64,000 bases of DNA from Nitrosopumilus ureiphilus (GCF_013407185.1 NZ_CP026995.1:1261913-1325912); one strand, 5' to 3'; numbered from the stretch's first letter, positions 9,054 through 19,143 are shown. A program made the numbers and translations. The notes: generated by a model from the letters alone, not told the origin.

Positions 9054-11612
9054 ATGCAAGTAAATGTTACAAATACTGATAAAGTAGAATCAATGTCCCC
9101 ATCAATGCTAGTGTCAGCCACATATGACAATAATTCAAAATCAGCAATTTTGAAATTCTACAACCCTGAATCGCAAAAACTAATCTTATGGAAAGATGAA
9201 ACAGGACACAAACCATACTGCTATTCTAGATTATCACCAGATGAATTAGATTTTCTTCAAGAAAGAGAAGATGTTCTTGAAATCAAAACTGTTCAACGAC
9301 ATGATCTAATTACTGACAAAGAAATCGACATGTCAAAAATCACAGTGGCAGATCCGTTGGCAATTGGTGGAACAGCAGGAGACAAAAGTATCAGAAACAT
9401 AATTGAGACATGGGAATCAGATATCAAATATTATGAAAACTATCTTTATGATAGAAAGTTAATTGTTGGAAAATATTATGAAATTGTCGATAAAAATCTA
9501 AAACCACATGATTTGGAAATTTCCGACGAAGTGAAAATTGCATTGAAAAGTTTGCTTTGGGACAAAGTAGACAGTGAAAGTATGGTCGATTCTGAAGAAT
9601 TTAAAAAATACATTACAGAATGGGCAGATTTACTAAATCAGCCAATTCCAAAAATAAAAAGACTCAGCCTTGATATTGAAGTTGAAGCAGAAGTTGGAAG
9701 AATACCAGATCCAAAAATTGCGGAAAAAAAAGTGACTGCAATTGGAATGAAAGGCTCAGATGGGTTTGATCAAATTTTTGTTCTCAAGACAGAGGGAACA
9801 GAGGAAGGAAAAAATGAATTAGATCAAAATATCAAAATTACATTCTATGAATTAGACAAGGAAAAAGAGATGATATATGATGCATTTGAAATTATCAGGG
9901 AATTCCCGTTTGTGGTAACATACAATGGAGATGAATTTGACTTGCCATATCTTTACAACAGGGCAGAAAGACTTGGAATAAAAAATTCTGAAAACCCATT
10001 TTACATGATGAGGGATTCCGCAACACTAAAAGAAGGAGTTCATCTTGATTTGTATAGAACTCTTTCTAATCGTTCATTTCAAATTTATGCATTCAGCCAA
10101 AAATACACCAACTTTTCTTTAAACAGTGTATCAAAGGCCCTACTTGGTAAAGAAAAGGTAGATTATGGTTTAGAGTTTGACCAACTATCACTATACCAAA
10201 CTGCAAATTATTGTTATAATGACGCTCTACTAACATTTGAGCTTACCAGTTTCAATAATGATTTGTTGATGAAGCTCCTTGTAATCATTGCAAGAATTGG
10301 CAGAATGCCTATTGACGATATTGCAAGAATGGGAGTATCACAGTGGATTAGAAGTCTTCTATATTATGAACATAGGCGAAGAAATTGTCTAATTCCAAAA
10401 AGAGAAGAATTGCAGAGAAGATCAGAAGGAGTCCTATCAGATGCAGTGATTAAAGATAAAAAATATCGTGGGGGCTTGGTCGTTGATCCAAAAGAAGGAA
10501 TTCATTTTGATGTAGTGGTTATGGATTTTGCAAGTCTGTATCCAAGCATCATCAAAGTAAGAAATCTCTCATATGAGACAGTAAGGTGCTCTCATGAAGA
10601 ATGTAAAAAAAATATTATTGAACAGACAAATCATTGGACATGTTCTAAAAGAAACGGACTGACATCAATGATCATTGGATCATTGAGAGATTTGAGGGTG
10701 AACTATTACAAGAGTTTATCAAAAAAAGAGACTCTTACTGATGAACAAAGACAACAATACACAGTTGTCAGCCAAGCGCTTAAGGTCATACTAAATGCCA
10801 GTTATGGTGTTATGGGTGCAGAGATTTTTCCATTGTATTTTCTACCAGTAGCTGAAGCTACCACTGCAATTGGAAGACATACAATCTTGGAGACAATTAA
10901 AAAATGTGAGGCAGCAGGAATTGAAGTATTATACGGCGATACAGATTCATTATTTATCAAAAAACCAACAAAAGAACAAATTCAAACAGTAATTGAACAA
11001 GCAAAAAGAGATCATGGCGTAGATTTAGAGATTGATAAAACATACAGATACTGTGTGCTAAGTAATAGAAAGAAAAACTATCTCGGAGTAACAAAAGATG
11101 GAAATGTGGATGTTAAAGGACTTACAGGAAAGAAATCACATACGCCACCATTTATCAAAAAATTATTTTATGAATTGTTAGAGGTCTTATCAAGAGTTCA
11201 GACAGTAGAGGATTTTGTAAAAGCAAAACAACAAATTTCAGAAAAGATTGCAACATGCGGCAAAAAAGTAGAAGCAAAAGAAATACCACTAGAAGATTTA
11301 ACATTCAATGTAATGCTCAGCAAAGCACCATCTGAATACACAAAGACCATCCCTCAACACATCAGAGCTGCAAAACAATTAGAAACAATCAGAGAAATAA
11401 AAAAAGGAGATAGAATATCATATATCAAAATCCTAAACAAACCAGGTGTGAAACCTGTAGAAATGGCAAAAAAAGAAGAGATTGATTCAAAAAAATACAT
11501 GGAATTCATGGAGTCAACATTAGAACAAATTACATCGTCGATGGATTTGGATTTTGATACAATTTTAGGAAAGCCAAAACAGACAGGATTAGATGAATTT
11601 TTTTGGAGCTAG
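9054..11612 (+). CDS. polB: Replicative family B DNA polymerase
   Basis: An 852-residue archaeal PolB. Exonuclease motif I is LDIEVE (Asp207, Glu209), motif II is YNGDEFDLPYL near 292, and motif III is YCYNDALLT near 385. Polymerase motif A is MDFASLYPSI near 487, motif B is KVILNASYGVMG, and motif C is YGDTDSLF near 625. The C-terminus QTGLDEFF is a canonical PCNA-interacting box (QxxLxxFF). This is the host replicative polymerase, unlike the shorter protein-primed type PolB inside the casposon. Confidence 0.96.
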   Translation: MQVNVTNTDKVESMSPSMLVSATYDNNSKSAILKFYNPESQKLILWKDETGHKPYCYSRLSPDELDFLQEREDVLEIKTVQRHDLITDKEIDMSKITVADPLAIGGTAGDKSIRNIIETWESDIKYYENYLYDRKLIVGKYYEIVDKNLKPHDLEISDEVKIALKSLLWDKVDSESMVDSEEFKKYITEWADLLNQPIPKIKRLSLDIEVEAEVGRIPDPKIAEKKVTAIGMKGSDGFDQIFVLKTEGTEEGKNELDQNIKITFYELDKEKEMIYDAFEIIREFPFVVTYNGDEFDLPYLYNRAERLGIKNSENPFYMMRDSATLKEGVHLDLYRTLSNRSFQIYAFSQKYTNFSLNSVSKALLGKEKVDYGLEFDQLSLYQTANYCYNDALLTFELTSFNNDLLMKLLVIIARIGRMPIDDIARMGVSQWIRSLLYYEHRRRNCLIPKREELQRRSEGVLSDAVIKDKKYRGGLVVDPKEGIHFDVVVMDFASLYPSIIKVRNLSYETVRCSHEECKKNIIEQTNHWTCSKRNGLTSMIIGSLRDLRVNYYKSLSKKETLTDEQRQQYTVVSQALKVILNASYGVMGAEIFPLYFLPVAEATTAIGRHTILETIKKCEAAGIEVLYGDTDSLFIKKPTKEQIQTVIEQAKRDHGVDLEIDKTYRYCVLSNRKKNYLGVTKDGNVDVKGLTGKKSHTPPFIKKLFYELLEVLSRVQTVEDFVKAKQQISEKIATCGKKVEAKEIPLEDLTFNVMLSKAPSEYTKTIPQHIRAAKQLETIREIKKGDRISYIKILNKPGVKPVEMAKKEEIDSKKYMEFMESTLEQITSSMDLDFDTILGKPKQTGLDEFFWS

Positions 11613-11620
11613 TATAAAAA

Positions 11621-11905
11621 ATGGAAATTGACAGTACATTACTTACTATTTTAGGCGTATCAGCTGGAATTTTGATTCTAATGGGATGGGTTGAGCAAAT
11701 CTACAAAGGATACAAGACTAAAAGACTCAAAGATGTTTCAAAATTTTTAATGATTTTCATTGCAGCAGGGTCGATTTTATGGCTAGTTTATGGCATCATA
11801 ATCTCAGATGTATTCATTATTGGCACTAACATGTCAGGATTAATTCTAATGATTATTGTACTAGGAATGAAAAAAAGATACGACATTAGAGCAAATGCAT
11901 CTTAA
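11621..11905 (+). CDS. SemiSWEET / PQ-loop membrane protein
   Basis: A 94-residue protein with three transmembrane helices, the size of a single MtN3/saliva repeat. The conserved first-helix region reads GVSAGILILMGWVEQIYKGYKTK, followed by DVSKFLMIFIAAGSILW, fitting the P/Q-loop layout, although Trp-Val-Glu-Gln stands where Pro-Gln is usual. SemiSWEETs dimerise to move sugars; archaeal substrates are unknown. It starts nine bases after the polymerase stop. Confidence 0.75.
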   Translation: MEIDSTLLTILGVSAGILILMGWVEQIYKGYKTKRLKDVSKFLMIFIAAGSILWLVYGIIISDVFIIGTNMSGLILMIIVLGMKKRYDIRANAS

Positions 11906-11949
11906 TCATAATGAAGAATTAAATACAATACAAAAAATTCCAAAGAAAG

Positions 11950-12606
11950 ATGTTTGTCATTAATTGTAAAAATTATGAAGAGATTTCAGGAGATAAAATA
12001 ATCAAATTTGTAAAAACTGCTGAAAAGATATCAAAAAAATACAAAGTGAAAATTGCAATATCCCCACCTCAACATTTAATCGGATTAGTTGCAAATAGTT
12101 CAATTCCAATTTTTGCTCAACATATTGATGACTCTAAAATTGGAAGTACGACAGGATTTATTATTCCAGAGTTGTTAAAGAAATCCAAAGTAAAAGGATC
12201 TCTAATTAATCACAGTGAGCATAGAATTTCAAGTAAAGAGATTGAAAGATTAATTTTAAAACTAAAAGAATTGAAGATGATATCAATTCTTTGTGTCAAA
12301 GATGTTGCAGAAGTAAAAAAATATGTTAAATTAAATCCAGATTATATTGCAATAGAGCCTCCAGAATTAATTGGATCAGGGAAAGCAGTATCTAAAGAAC
12401 AACCAGAATTGATTTCAAAAGCTGCTAACATAATAAATAATTCAAAAAACAAAACAGAACTACTTTGTGGTGCAGGTATTGTATCTGGTGAAGATGTAGC
12501 AAAAGCTATAGAATTAGGATCAAAAGGCATCTTAGTTGCAAGTGGAATAATTAAAGCAAAAGACTGGAATAAAATAATTTCAGAATTTGCCAAGGCATTA
12601 GTTTAA
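11950..12606 (+). CDS. tpiA: Triosephosphate isomerase, archaeal type
   Basis: A 218-residue TIM barrel of the short archaeal class. Visible active-site elements are the N-terminal NCKNY (Asn5, Lys7), catalytic His88 in INHSEHR and catalytic Glu136 in AIEPPELIG, followed by the phosphate-gripping loop and CGAGIVSGED. It interconverts dihydroxyacetone phosphate and glyceraldehyde 3-phosphate. The neighbouring dikinase gene suggests a gluconeogenic grouping. Confidence 0.95.
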   Translation: MFVINCKNYEEISGDKIIKFVKTAEKISKKYKVKIAISPPQHLIGLVANSSIPIFAQHIDDSKIGSTTGFIIPELLKKSKVKGSLINHSEHRISSKEIERLILKLKELKMISILCVKDVAEVKKYVKLNPDYIAIEPPELIGSGKAVSKEQPELISKAANIINNSKNKTELLCGAGIVSGEDVAKAIELGSKGILVASGIIKAKDWNKIISEFAKALV

Positions 12607-12633
12607 AAAGCCAAAAAATTTACGAAATTTTGC

Positions 12634-15312
12634 ATGGTAAAAACAAAGCCAGTTTATGCATTTGAGGAGGCAGATAGTAAAAAGAGGATGCTGCTGGGTG
12701 GAAAAGGAGCAGGGTTAAGCGAGATGACCCGGCTAAAATTACCTGTTCCACCAGGATTTACGATCACAACTGAAGTTTGTAACAAGTATTACGATAACAA
12801 TAGGAAACTCCCCAAAGATGTTATGCCTGCAGTAATGAAAAATATTGCAAAAATGGAAAAAAAGACAGGTAAAAAATGGAATTCAACAAAAAATCCATTA
12901 CTAGTTTCAGTTCGTTCTGGTGCAGCCATATCAATGCCAGGAATGATGGATACAATTTTGAATTTAGGGTTAAATGAGAAAACAGTTGAAGGATTTGCTG
13001 AACAGACAAAAAATCCACGTTTTTCATGGGATTCGTATAGAAGATTCATTCAATTATTTGGAAAAGTGGTATTTGGAGTAAATGATGAAAAATTTGATCA
13101 TGTCTTAAACTCTGCAAAAACAAAACAAGGAGTTACAGATGATAGTAAACTAAATGTAGAATCATTAAAAAATATCGTATCAGAATACAAAAAAATCTGT
13201 GAAGCACATACAAAAAGAAAATTTCCAGATACGCCAAATGAACAATTAGTGTTATCGATTGAGGCTGTTTTTAAAAGTTGGATGGGAGAAAGAGCAATAG
13301 TTTATCGTGAAAAAAATAACATTACAAAAGATATTGCAAATGGTACTGCAGTAAATGTTGTTGCAATGGTATTTGGAAATATGGGGGACGATAGTGCAAC
13401 AGGGGTGGTATTTACAAGAAACGGTAATAATGGTAAAAAGGAGTTAGAGGGAGAATATCTAATCAATGCTCAAGGAGAAGACGTTGTTGCAGGAGTAAGA
13501 ACAGGAAAGAATATTGAATTTCTAAAAAAAGACATGCCAAAATCACACAAAGAATTAAGCAACGCTTGTGCAAAATTAGAAAAACATTTCAGAGAACCAC
13601 AAGATATTGAATTTACTATTGAACAAGGAAAATTTTACTTATTGCAAACAAGAACTGCAAAAATGAGCGCAAGTGCACTTGTAAAAACATCAGTAGACAT
13701 GGTAAAAGAAAGATTAATTGACAAAAACAATGCACTTGCAAGAATCCCTGCTCAACAATTAGAAGCATTACTTCATAGAACAATAGATGAATCAAAAATT
13801 AAAAATCATAAACAATTAGCAAAAGGAATTGCAGCATCACCAGGGGCTGCAAGTGGGATTGTAGTATTTGATGTAAAAAAAGCAATAGAATTAGGCGATG
13901 CTGGAAATAAAGTAATTCTAGTAAGAAAAGAGACAAAACCAGAAGACGTTCCAGCATTCTTTTCATCAGAAGGGATTTTGACTAGTTTGGGAGGAAAATC
14001 ATCCCATGCAGCGATTGTCTCAAGAGGAATGGGAAAACCATGTATTGTAGGATGTTCAGAATTAAAAATCAGTTATGAAAATAACACATGTACTGCAAAT
14101 GGCATAACTATCAAAGAAAAAGACACAATCACCATTGATGGCAGTGCAGGTACTGTCTTTATTGGAGAAGTCCCAACAGTGGAGCCACAAATGACAAAAG
14201 ACTTTGAGCAAATTTTAGATTGGGCACAAAAAACCAAAACATTAGGAATTAGAGCAAATGCAGATACTCCAGAGGGAGCAAAACTTGCAAGGAAATTTGG
14301 AGGTCAGGGAATCGGATTATGTAGGACAGAAAGGATGTTCAACGGTAGTGACAGAATTAATTTATTTGTGGAAATGATAATGGCTGAAAATATTGAAGAG
14401 CGAAGTAAAATTTTAACCAAATTAGGTCAATTACAAAAAAGTGATTTTATTGAAATTCTACAAGCAATGGAAGGATACGAGGTAACTATCAGATTACTAG
14501 ATCCACCACTACATGAATTCTTACCCAATCCAGAAGAATTAGTTGAAAGAATTCAAAAATTAAAAGCAAGTGGAGATACAGATGGAGTTAACAAAACAGA
14601 AATTATTTTAAAAAGAGCAAGAGAACTTGCAGAGGTCAACCCAATGATGGGGCATAGAGGTGTCAGAGTAGGAATTACGTATCCTGAAATTTATGAGATG
14701 CAAATTCGTGCAGTGTTTGATGCACTAGTGGAATTAACAAAGAAAAAAGTAAAGGCCCATCCACAAATTATGATTCCACAAATTAGCAGTATTGCAGAAC
14801 TAAACCACATAAAGAAAATTTATGATTCTATCAAAAAAGAGATGGAGGCAAAACACAAGATGAAATTAAAAATTAATTTTGGAACCATGATTGAAGTAGT
14901 AAGAGCAGCATTAACTGCAAATGAGCTTGCAAACACTGCAGAATTCTTTAGTTTTGGTACCAATGATTTAACTCAAGGAACATTTAGCTTTAGCAGAGAA
15001 GATGTTGAAGGAAAATTCCTTCCAGAATATATGGAAAAAGAACTTCTTGAGAGAAATCCATTCCAATCAATTGATGTCAACGGTGTAGGAAGCCTGATTA
15101 AAATCGGCATATCTGGAGGACGCGGCGTTAGACCAAACATGGAGATTGGAATATGTGGAGAGCATGGAGGAGATCCAAGTTCCATTAAATTCTGCCATGG
15201 TGCAGGTCTAAGTTATGTTAGTGCATCACCACATAGAATTCCCATTGCAATAGTTGCTGCAGCACAAGCTGTAATTGAGCAGCCAAAAAAGGCAAAAACA
15301 AAGAGAAAATAA
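12634..15312 (+). CDS. ppdK: Pyruvate, phosphate dikinase
   Basis: A full-length 892-residue enzyme with the ATP-grasp N-terminal domain (LGGKGAGLSEM; SVRSGAAISMPGMMDT), the phosphohistidine swivel domain (GGKSSHAAIVSRGMGKPCIVG, His458) and the C-terminal PEP/pyruvate barrel (GLCRTERMF; FGTNDLTQGT; Cys841 in GICGEHGG). It interconverts pyruvate, ATP and phosphate with PEP, AMP and pyrophosphate. In autotrophic thaumarchaea this is expected to run toward PEP for gluconeogenesis. It follows tpiA by 27 bp. Confidence 0.97.
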   Translation: MVKTKPVYAFEEADSKKRMLLGGKGAGLSEMTRLKLPVPPGFTITTEVCNKYYDNNRKLPKDVMPAVMKNIAKMEKKTGKKWNSTKNPLLVSVRSGAAISMPGMMDTILNLGLNEKTVEGFAEQTKNPRFSWDSYRRFIQLFGKVVFGVNDEKFDHVLNSAKTKQGVTDDSKLNVESLKNIVSEYKKICEAHTKRKFPDTPNEQLVLSIEAVFKSWMGERAIVYREKNNITKDIANGTAVNVVAMVFGNMGDDSATGVVFTRNGNNGKKELEGEYLINAQGEDVVAGVRTGKNIEFLKKDMPKSHKELSNACAKLEKHFREPQDIEFTIEQGKFYLLQTRTAKMSASALVKTSVDMVKERLIDKNNALARIPAQQLEALLHRTIDESKIKNHKQLAKGIAASPGAASGIVVFDVKKAIELGDAGNKVILVRKETKPEDVPAFFSSEGILTSLGGKSSHAAIVSRGMGKPCIVGCSELKISYENNTCTANGITIKEKDTITIDGSAGTVFIGEVPTVEPQMTKDFEQILDWAQKTKTLGIRANADTPEGAKLARKFGGQGIGLCRTERMFNGSDRINLFVEMIMAENIEERSKILTKLGQLQKSDFIEILQAMEGYEVTIRLLDPPLHEFLPNPEELVERIQKLKASGDTDGVNKTEIILKRARELAEVNPMMGHRGVRVGITYPEIYEMQIRAVFDALVELTKKKVKAHPQIMIPQISSIAELNHIKKIYDSIKKEMEAKHKMKLKINFGTMIEVVRAALTANELANTAEFFSFGTNDLTQGTFSFSREDVEGKFLPEYMEKELLERNPFQSIDVNGVGSLIKIGISGGRGVRPNMEIGICGEHGGDPSSIKFCHGAGLSYVSASPHRIPIAIVAAAQAVIEQPKKAKTKRK

Positions 15313-15349
15313 TACATTTTAAAGCCAGCTAGAATCAGCACTAGATGAA

Positions 15350-15907
15350 TTGCTGCCTAGAATTGATTCTATAAAACAGATAAGACAGAAAATTGGCATT
15401 ACTCAAAAAAAACTTGCGATAATGACAGGGGTTAGCACCTCGATGATTAATCAAATTGAGTCAGGGAGAAGCCAACCAAGTTATGAAACGGCAAAGAAAA
15501 TTTTTGACAGTCTTGCAAAACTAGAAGGAGAGTCATCATCACATACAGCCGGAGATTTTTGTAGCAAAGATATTGTAAAGCTAAAACCGACTAACACGCT
15601 TCATGACGCAATCAAAAAAATGCATCAATTATCAATTAGTCAAATTCCTGTTTTCAGTAATTCAGAAGTTGTTGGAGTGGTATCAGAAGACGGCATTGTC
15701 AAACACCTAGCAGATGTTGGAGAGTCAGAACTGAAAAAAGCAAAACTTGCAGACACTATGGATCCTGTCCCACCAATAGTAGACTTTGACACACCAGCAA
15801 ATGTTCTAGTTCCATTAATCAGATATTCAAAGTGTATTCTAGTTACAAAGAAATCAAAGATTGTCGGAATAATCACAGCTTCTGACACTCTAAAAATGAT
15901 GGAGTAA
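15350..15907 (+). CDS. XRE-family HTH plus paired CBS-domain regulator
   Basis: A 185-residue protein starting at TTG. Residues 5-60 are a Cro/CI helix-turn-helix (IRQKIGITQKKLAIMTGVST, then MINQIESGRSQPS). Residues 68-185 are two CBS motifs (TLHDAIKKMHQLSISQIPVF; VVGVVSEDGIVKHL; KIVGIITASDTLKMM). CBS pairs bind adenine nucleotides, so this is likely an energy-sensing transcription factor. It follows ppdK by 37 bp, and the casposon sits about 50 bp after its stop without touching the coding frame. Confidence 0.9.
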   Translation: MLPRIDSIKQIRQKIGITQKKLAIMTGVSTSMINQIESGRSQPSYETAKKIFDSLAKLEGESSSHTAGDFCSKDIVKLKPTNTLHDAIKKMHQLSISQIPVFSNSEVVGVVSEDGIVKHLADVGESELKKAKLADTMDPVPPIVDFDTPANVLVPLIRYSKCILVTKKSKIVGIITASDTLKMME

Positions 15908-15939
15908 TTATTCTTTAGAATTAGTTAAGTAAAACGAGC

Positions 15940-15956
15940 TTATCGACTATCAGTAA
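15940..15956 (+). repeat. Casposon target-site duplication, left copy
   Basis: The 17 bases TTATCGACTATCAGTAA directly precede the left terminal inverted repeat and recur exactly at 25571-25587 in the same orientation. The identity runs on for three more A bases, which may belong to the inverted repeat, so the duplication is 17-20 bp. Confidence 0.9.
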
Positions 15957-16010
15957 AAATGGTATCCCCCCGATTTGGGAAGGAAAACATGCTGTGTTGT
16001 CGTAATGCTT
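15957..16010 (+). repeat. Casposon terminal inverted repeat, left
   Basis: A 54-bp sequence starting AAATGGTATCCCCCC. Its reverse complement is found at 25517-25570 with a single C/T difference. The stretch is markedly more GC-rich (runs of C and G) than its surroundings. The left-most cargo gene stops 11 bp inside it. Confidence 0.95.
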
Positions 16011-16020
16011 AAGATCTAAA

Positions 16021-17778
16021 CTATTTTTTTAAGTCTAATTTTTTTAAAATTTCATCTATTTTTTCAATAGCCTTTTTTGTATGTAAGGGGATGATAGCTT
16101 TTTCCGGATTGCTGAAAACAGATCTTTGTTTTAATATTACACATAATTCAAGAATCTCATCACGTAATTGTGGATCTAAAAATCCTATGGACAAGTTGAT
16201 ATTTCTTTCAATTGTCTCTACCAGTAATTCTTTGTAAGACTCAGCTTGACTAATTAGAGCACTATACCCCACTTCTTTACTCAAATCCTCCACATATGGT
16301 TCCTCCATGGTGGTTTTATTGGGGTCGTTGTAAATTGCAACAAATTTCTCAATATCTGGGAATAATTTTTGCAATCTATCGATTTGAAAACGTAAACTTA
16401 GAAGTGTATAGTTTTCTTGTTTTAATCTCTCTTCTTTAATTTGGGTCAATGTGTTACTTGTTTCGGATGCTATTCCTTCAATGTTCTTAGTTTGTTTATC
16501 GATTTCCTTTGTTTGTTTAGAAATTTCTTTTTGTTGTTTACTGAATTTCTTATTTCTTGAATCATCAAAAATCCAAACTAACCCTACTATGATAATTCCA
16601 ATTCCTATTTCCACAATCATTGTACTCCAATTCGCCATGTCATTTCCATCCCAGACAGACATTTCATTTGCTAATAAGGGGACAATTAACAGAGTTAATG
16701 AAATAACAAAAAAACCCGTGTAGGATACCATGAAAATTTTGGAATGGATTATTCTTTTTCCTAATTTCTCTTTCTTAGTAGGATCGGGCTCTGTTTCTTC
16801 ATCATCTTGATCTTTTCTATAGTTGTTATAACTAATGTATAATGTTAGACTTACAATTCCAATAACTGCAATTAATAGAATACTTAATCCAACAAAGACT
16901 AGAAAGGATTGTATTTCACCAATTTTTTGATCTAAATAATTTACAGTGGTTTTCCCAAATAGATTATCAGATTCTATTTCTAAAACATTTCGATAACTAT
17001 CGCGTGATTTTTTATAATATTCTAGATTATTTTCTTTATCTCCTAATTCCAGATACAGTAAACCTTGATTGAGTAATGATTGGATATTATCAGGTTCTTC
17101 ATTGACGGCTCTCACAAAAAATTCTTCAGCTTTTTTTAATTCACCTTGTTTTGCATACAAAACACCTTGGTGGGTTAAAAGATTTGGATTATTTGCGTCA
17201 ACCTTAAATCCAATATCCAATAGTTTTTGCGACTTATCATATTCTTCACGTTCATTATGTAATGCAATTACATTTTCTAAAATTTGAAAATCGTTATTTT
17301 TTTCATAAAGAACTTGCAGTTTTTGAAACAATTCTTCATTATTTGGATCTAATGCAAGTTGTATTGTGACATATCTGGATTCAGCTTTTTCACTTTTTGG
17401 ATATAGGGTAAATGCTTCCCAAAAAGCATATTTTGATTTTTCAAGATCATTGTTTTTAGCATGATATGAACCTAAAGTAAGCAAAACAAGTAGATCTCCG
17501 GAAACTTCCGAAGGTAAATTATCCAGACAACTCTTTACTTCATTCAACGGCAAATTTGCATTTAACTGAAATAGACATTTCATAGATTTTGCATCCACAT
17601 TTTTAGGATATTTATCAATAATCTCTTCAATTTTTAATAATCCTGAATAGTATTTTTCTTGTTCTTCAAACTCCTTAACTTGTTGTAACAATTCCTCCAA
17701 ACTTGGTTCAGACTGAGCAAATATGTAACCTGTGGGAATTAGTAGTAGAAAAAACAAGCAAACAAACCGAATTTTCAT
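16021..17778 (-). CDS. Secreted/membrane TPR protein of the casposon
   Basis: A 585-residue protein. Residues 1-22 are a signal peptide (FLLLIPTGYIFAQ). Residues 30-275 are tetratricopeptide-like repeats predicted outside the cell. Transmembrane helices lie near 290-316, 349-371 and 386-405, followed by a repetitive coiled coil (KQQKEISKQTKEIDKQTKNI, about 414-434) and a cytoplasmic helical domain to the end. The stop is 11 bp from the left inverted repeat. No catalytic motif is seen. It could be an effector, receptor or surface factor; the function is unknown. Confidence 0.8.
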   Translation of the reverse strand: MKIRFVCLFFLLLIPTGYIFAQSEPSLEELLQQVKEFEEQEKYYSGLLKIEEIIDKYPKNVDAKSMKCLFQLNANLPLNEVKSCLDNLPSEVSGDLLVLLTLGSYHAKNNDLEKSKYAFWEAFTLYPKSEKAESRYVTIQLALDPNNEELFQKLQVLYEKNNDFQILENVIALHNEREEYDKSQKLLDIGFKVDANNPNLLTHQGVLYAKQGELKKAEEFFVRAVNEEPDNIQSLLNQGLLYLELGDKENNLEYYKKSRDSYRNVLEIESDNLFGKTTVNYLDQKIGEIQSFLVFVGLSILLIAVIGIVSLTLYISYNNYRKDQDDEETEPDPTKKEKLGKRIIHSKIFMVSYTGFFVISLTLLIVPLLANEMSVWDGNDMANWSTMIVEIGIGIIIVGLVWIFDDSRNKKFSKQQKEISKQTKEIDKQTKNIEGIASETSNTLTQIKEERLKQENYTLLSLRFQIDRLQKLFPDIEKFVAIYNDPNKTTMEEPYVEDLSKEVGYSALISQAESYKELLVETIERNINLSIGFLDPQLRDEILELCVILKQRSVFSNPEKAIIPLHTKKAIEKIDEILKKLDLKK

Positions 17779-17839
17779 ATCTTTCTAACAATCAACTAAA
17801 ATTTAAATCCGCACCGTTATCTATTTAGCTAAGTTTCAC

Positions 17840-18127
17840 GTGAAGTATCATAGAGGTATCATGAAATACATCGTTTCAGTATCAAAAACCTATATTCATA
17901 GAGGAAATCACAGACACAAAAAATCTACAAAGAAGAAATGGCACATTTACTATTATGATGAGGAAGGAAATTTCAAAACAAAACGAGTCAGTTTTTTTCA
18001 AGCATTATTTTACAAGACTCAGAAAAGAAAGAGAATAAAGTATTGGTGTGCAGAATGTGATAATTTCTTTATAGGTTTGGTAAAATCACACAAAGAAGAA
18101 CTGGACTGTCCTAATTGTTTAGAATGA
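17840..18127 (+). CDS. Small basic zinc-ribbon protein of the casposon
   Basis: A 95-residue protein; a start at the Met seven residues in is also possible. The N-terminal two thirds are strongly basic and aromatic (HRGNHRHKKSTKKKWHIYYY). The C-terminus has CAEC and CPNC pairs about 21 residues apart, a zinc ribbon. This composition suggests nucleic-acid binding. It is divergent from the membrane TPR gene and convergent with the winged-helix gene, which it approaches within 7 bp. Confidence 0.65.
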   Translation: MKYHRGIMKYIVSVSKTYIHRGNHRHKKSTKKKWHIYYYDEEGNFKTKRVSFFQALFYKTQKRKRIKYWCAECDNFFIGLVKSHKEELDCPNCLE

Positions 18128-18134
18128 CTATTGA

Positions 18135-19034
18135 TCATTTCTGATCAGATTCTTCCACTGCTTGATTTATTTTAGAAACAGTATCAAACATGGAAACAAC
18201 TGTGGAACCCTGTGGATTTAGAGACACCATTGTGTCTAAGACCTGTTTTGGAATCCAAGTGCAGAGAAGTATCCACAAATAAGATTCAAAATCTGTTTCT
18301 TCAGATGACGAATAATGTCCATTAAACTTTTTTTGTATGGACTCTTGAAGATCTTGGTATGATTGAAAACCTTCTTGTAACCCATCAAGTATTTCCTTAT
18401 CCCATATTTCATAAGATTTAATGAATTTTGGATCATTTGAAAAAAAATCAAAACATTTCACGAGTCTCTCAAAAACCTTTTTCTTGGTGAATGGCTTTGA
18501 AATTTTTTCTAAAAACTCATCTTCGTAATCTTGTATAATTTCTCTATAAAGATCCGTTAAACTGTCAGGTTCTATCTTCCCTTCATGGATTCTAGTCTGT
18601 ACAACAGATGCATAAAGTGATAATAATCCAGTCAAATTATCGCCAAAATGTACCTGATTATAAGGTATTTTTGATAAAATTGACGGATTGCACCAATGGG
18701 AAAAGACTTTCTTGAATAATTCAGATTCCAGAGTGCATCTTAAGTAAAATTTTATAGAATCATCTAACTTTTTGTGGTGTATTTTTAGAATTCCTTCAAG
18801 ATAAGTGATCAACGGTTCAATATTTACAGAATAAACATTTTTTTCATTTTTTATGATAAATCCTTGATTTTCCAGTTTCCTAAGATTTTGGTATATTTTT
18901 GCAGTTGAAGGGTTTTTTTTCTTGCCGTATACAATTTTTGCCAATTCATAACCATTAACTGGTTTAACATAAAGAGCCCAATAGATTTTTGATGGAATTC
19001 CTTCCATAAAGGGAGATTCAATCTTTGCTGGCAA
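18135..19034 (-). CDS. Winged-helix transcriptional regulator of the casposon
   Basis: A 299-residue protein. Residues 10-75 are a winged helix of the PadR/MarR style: IYWALYVKPVNGYELAKIVYG, IYQNLRKLENQGFI, then a wing ending NVYSVNIEPLI. Residues 85-299 form a long helical domain without recognisable motif, perhaps for dimerisation or ligand sensing. It is transcribed divergently from the polymerase operon starting at 19,144, so it may control element replication genes. This is inference from position. Confidence 0.7.
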   Translation of the reverse strand: MPAKIESPFMEGIPSKIYWALYVKPVNGYELAKIVYGKKKNPSTAKIYQNLRKLENQGFIIKNEKNVYSVNIEPLITYLEGILKIHHKKLDDSIKFYLRCTLESELFKKVFSHWCNPSILSKIPYNQVHFGDNLTGLLSLYASVVQTRIHEGKIEPDSLTDLYREIIQDYEDEFLEKISKPFTKKKVFERLVKCFDFFSNDPKFIKSYEIWDKEILDGLQEGFQSYQDLQESIQKKFNGHYSSSEETDFESYLWILLCTWIPKQVLDTMVSLNPQGSTVVSMFDTVSKINQAVEESDQK

Positions 19035-19143
19035 CTAAGTATATCAAAAACGACAACCTATGAAAGACTTCGGGAACATAGTACCTATTTTACTCTAAAG
19101 TGCCTTAGGAAGTTATATTTTTTAATTTGAAAATTGTTTTGAT

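Noticed and set aside
15908-15956. A tRNA gene as the casposon target
   Set aside because: No T-loop, anticodon stem or CCA-adjacent acceptor sequence can be folded from either flank.
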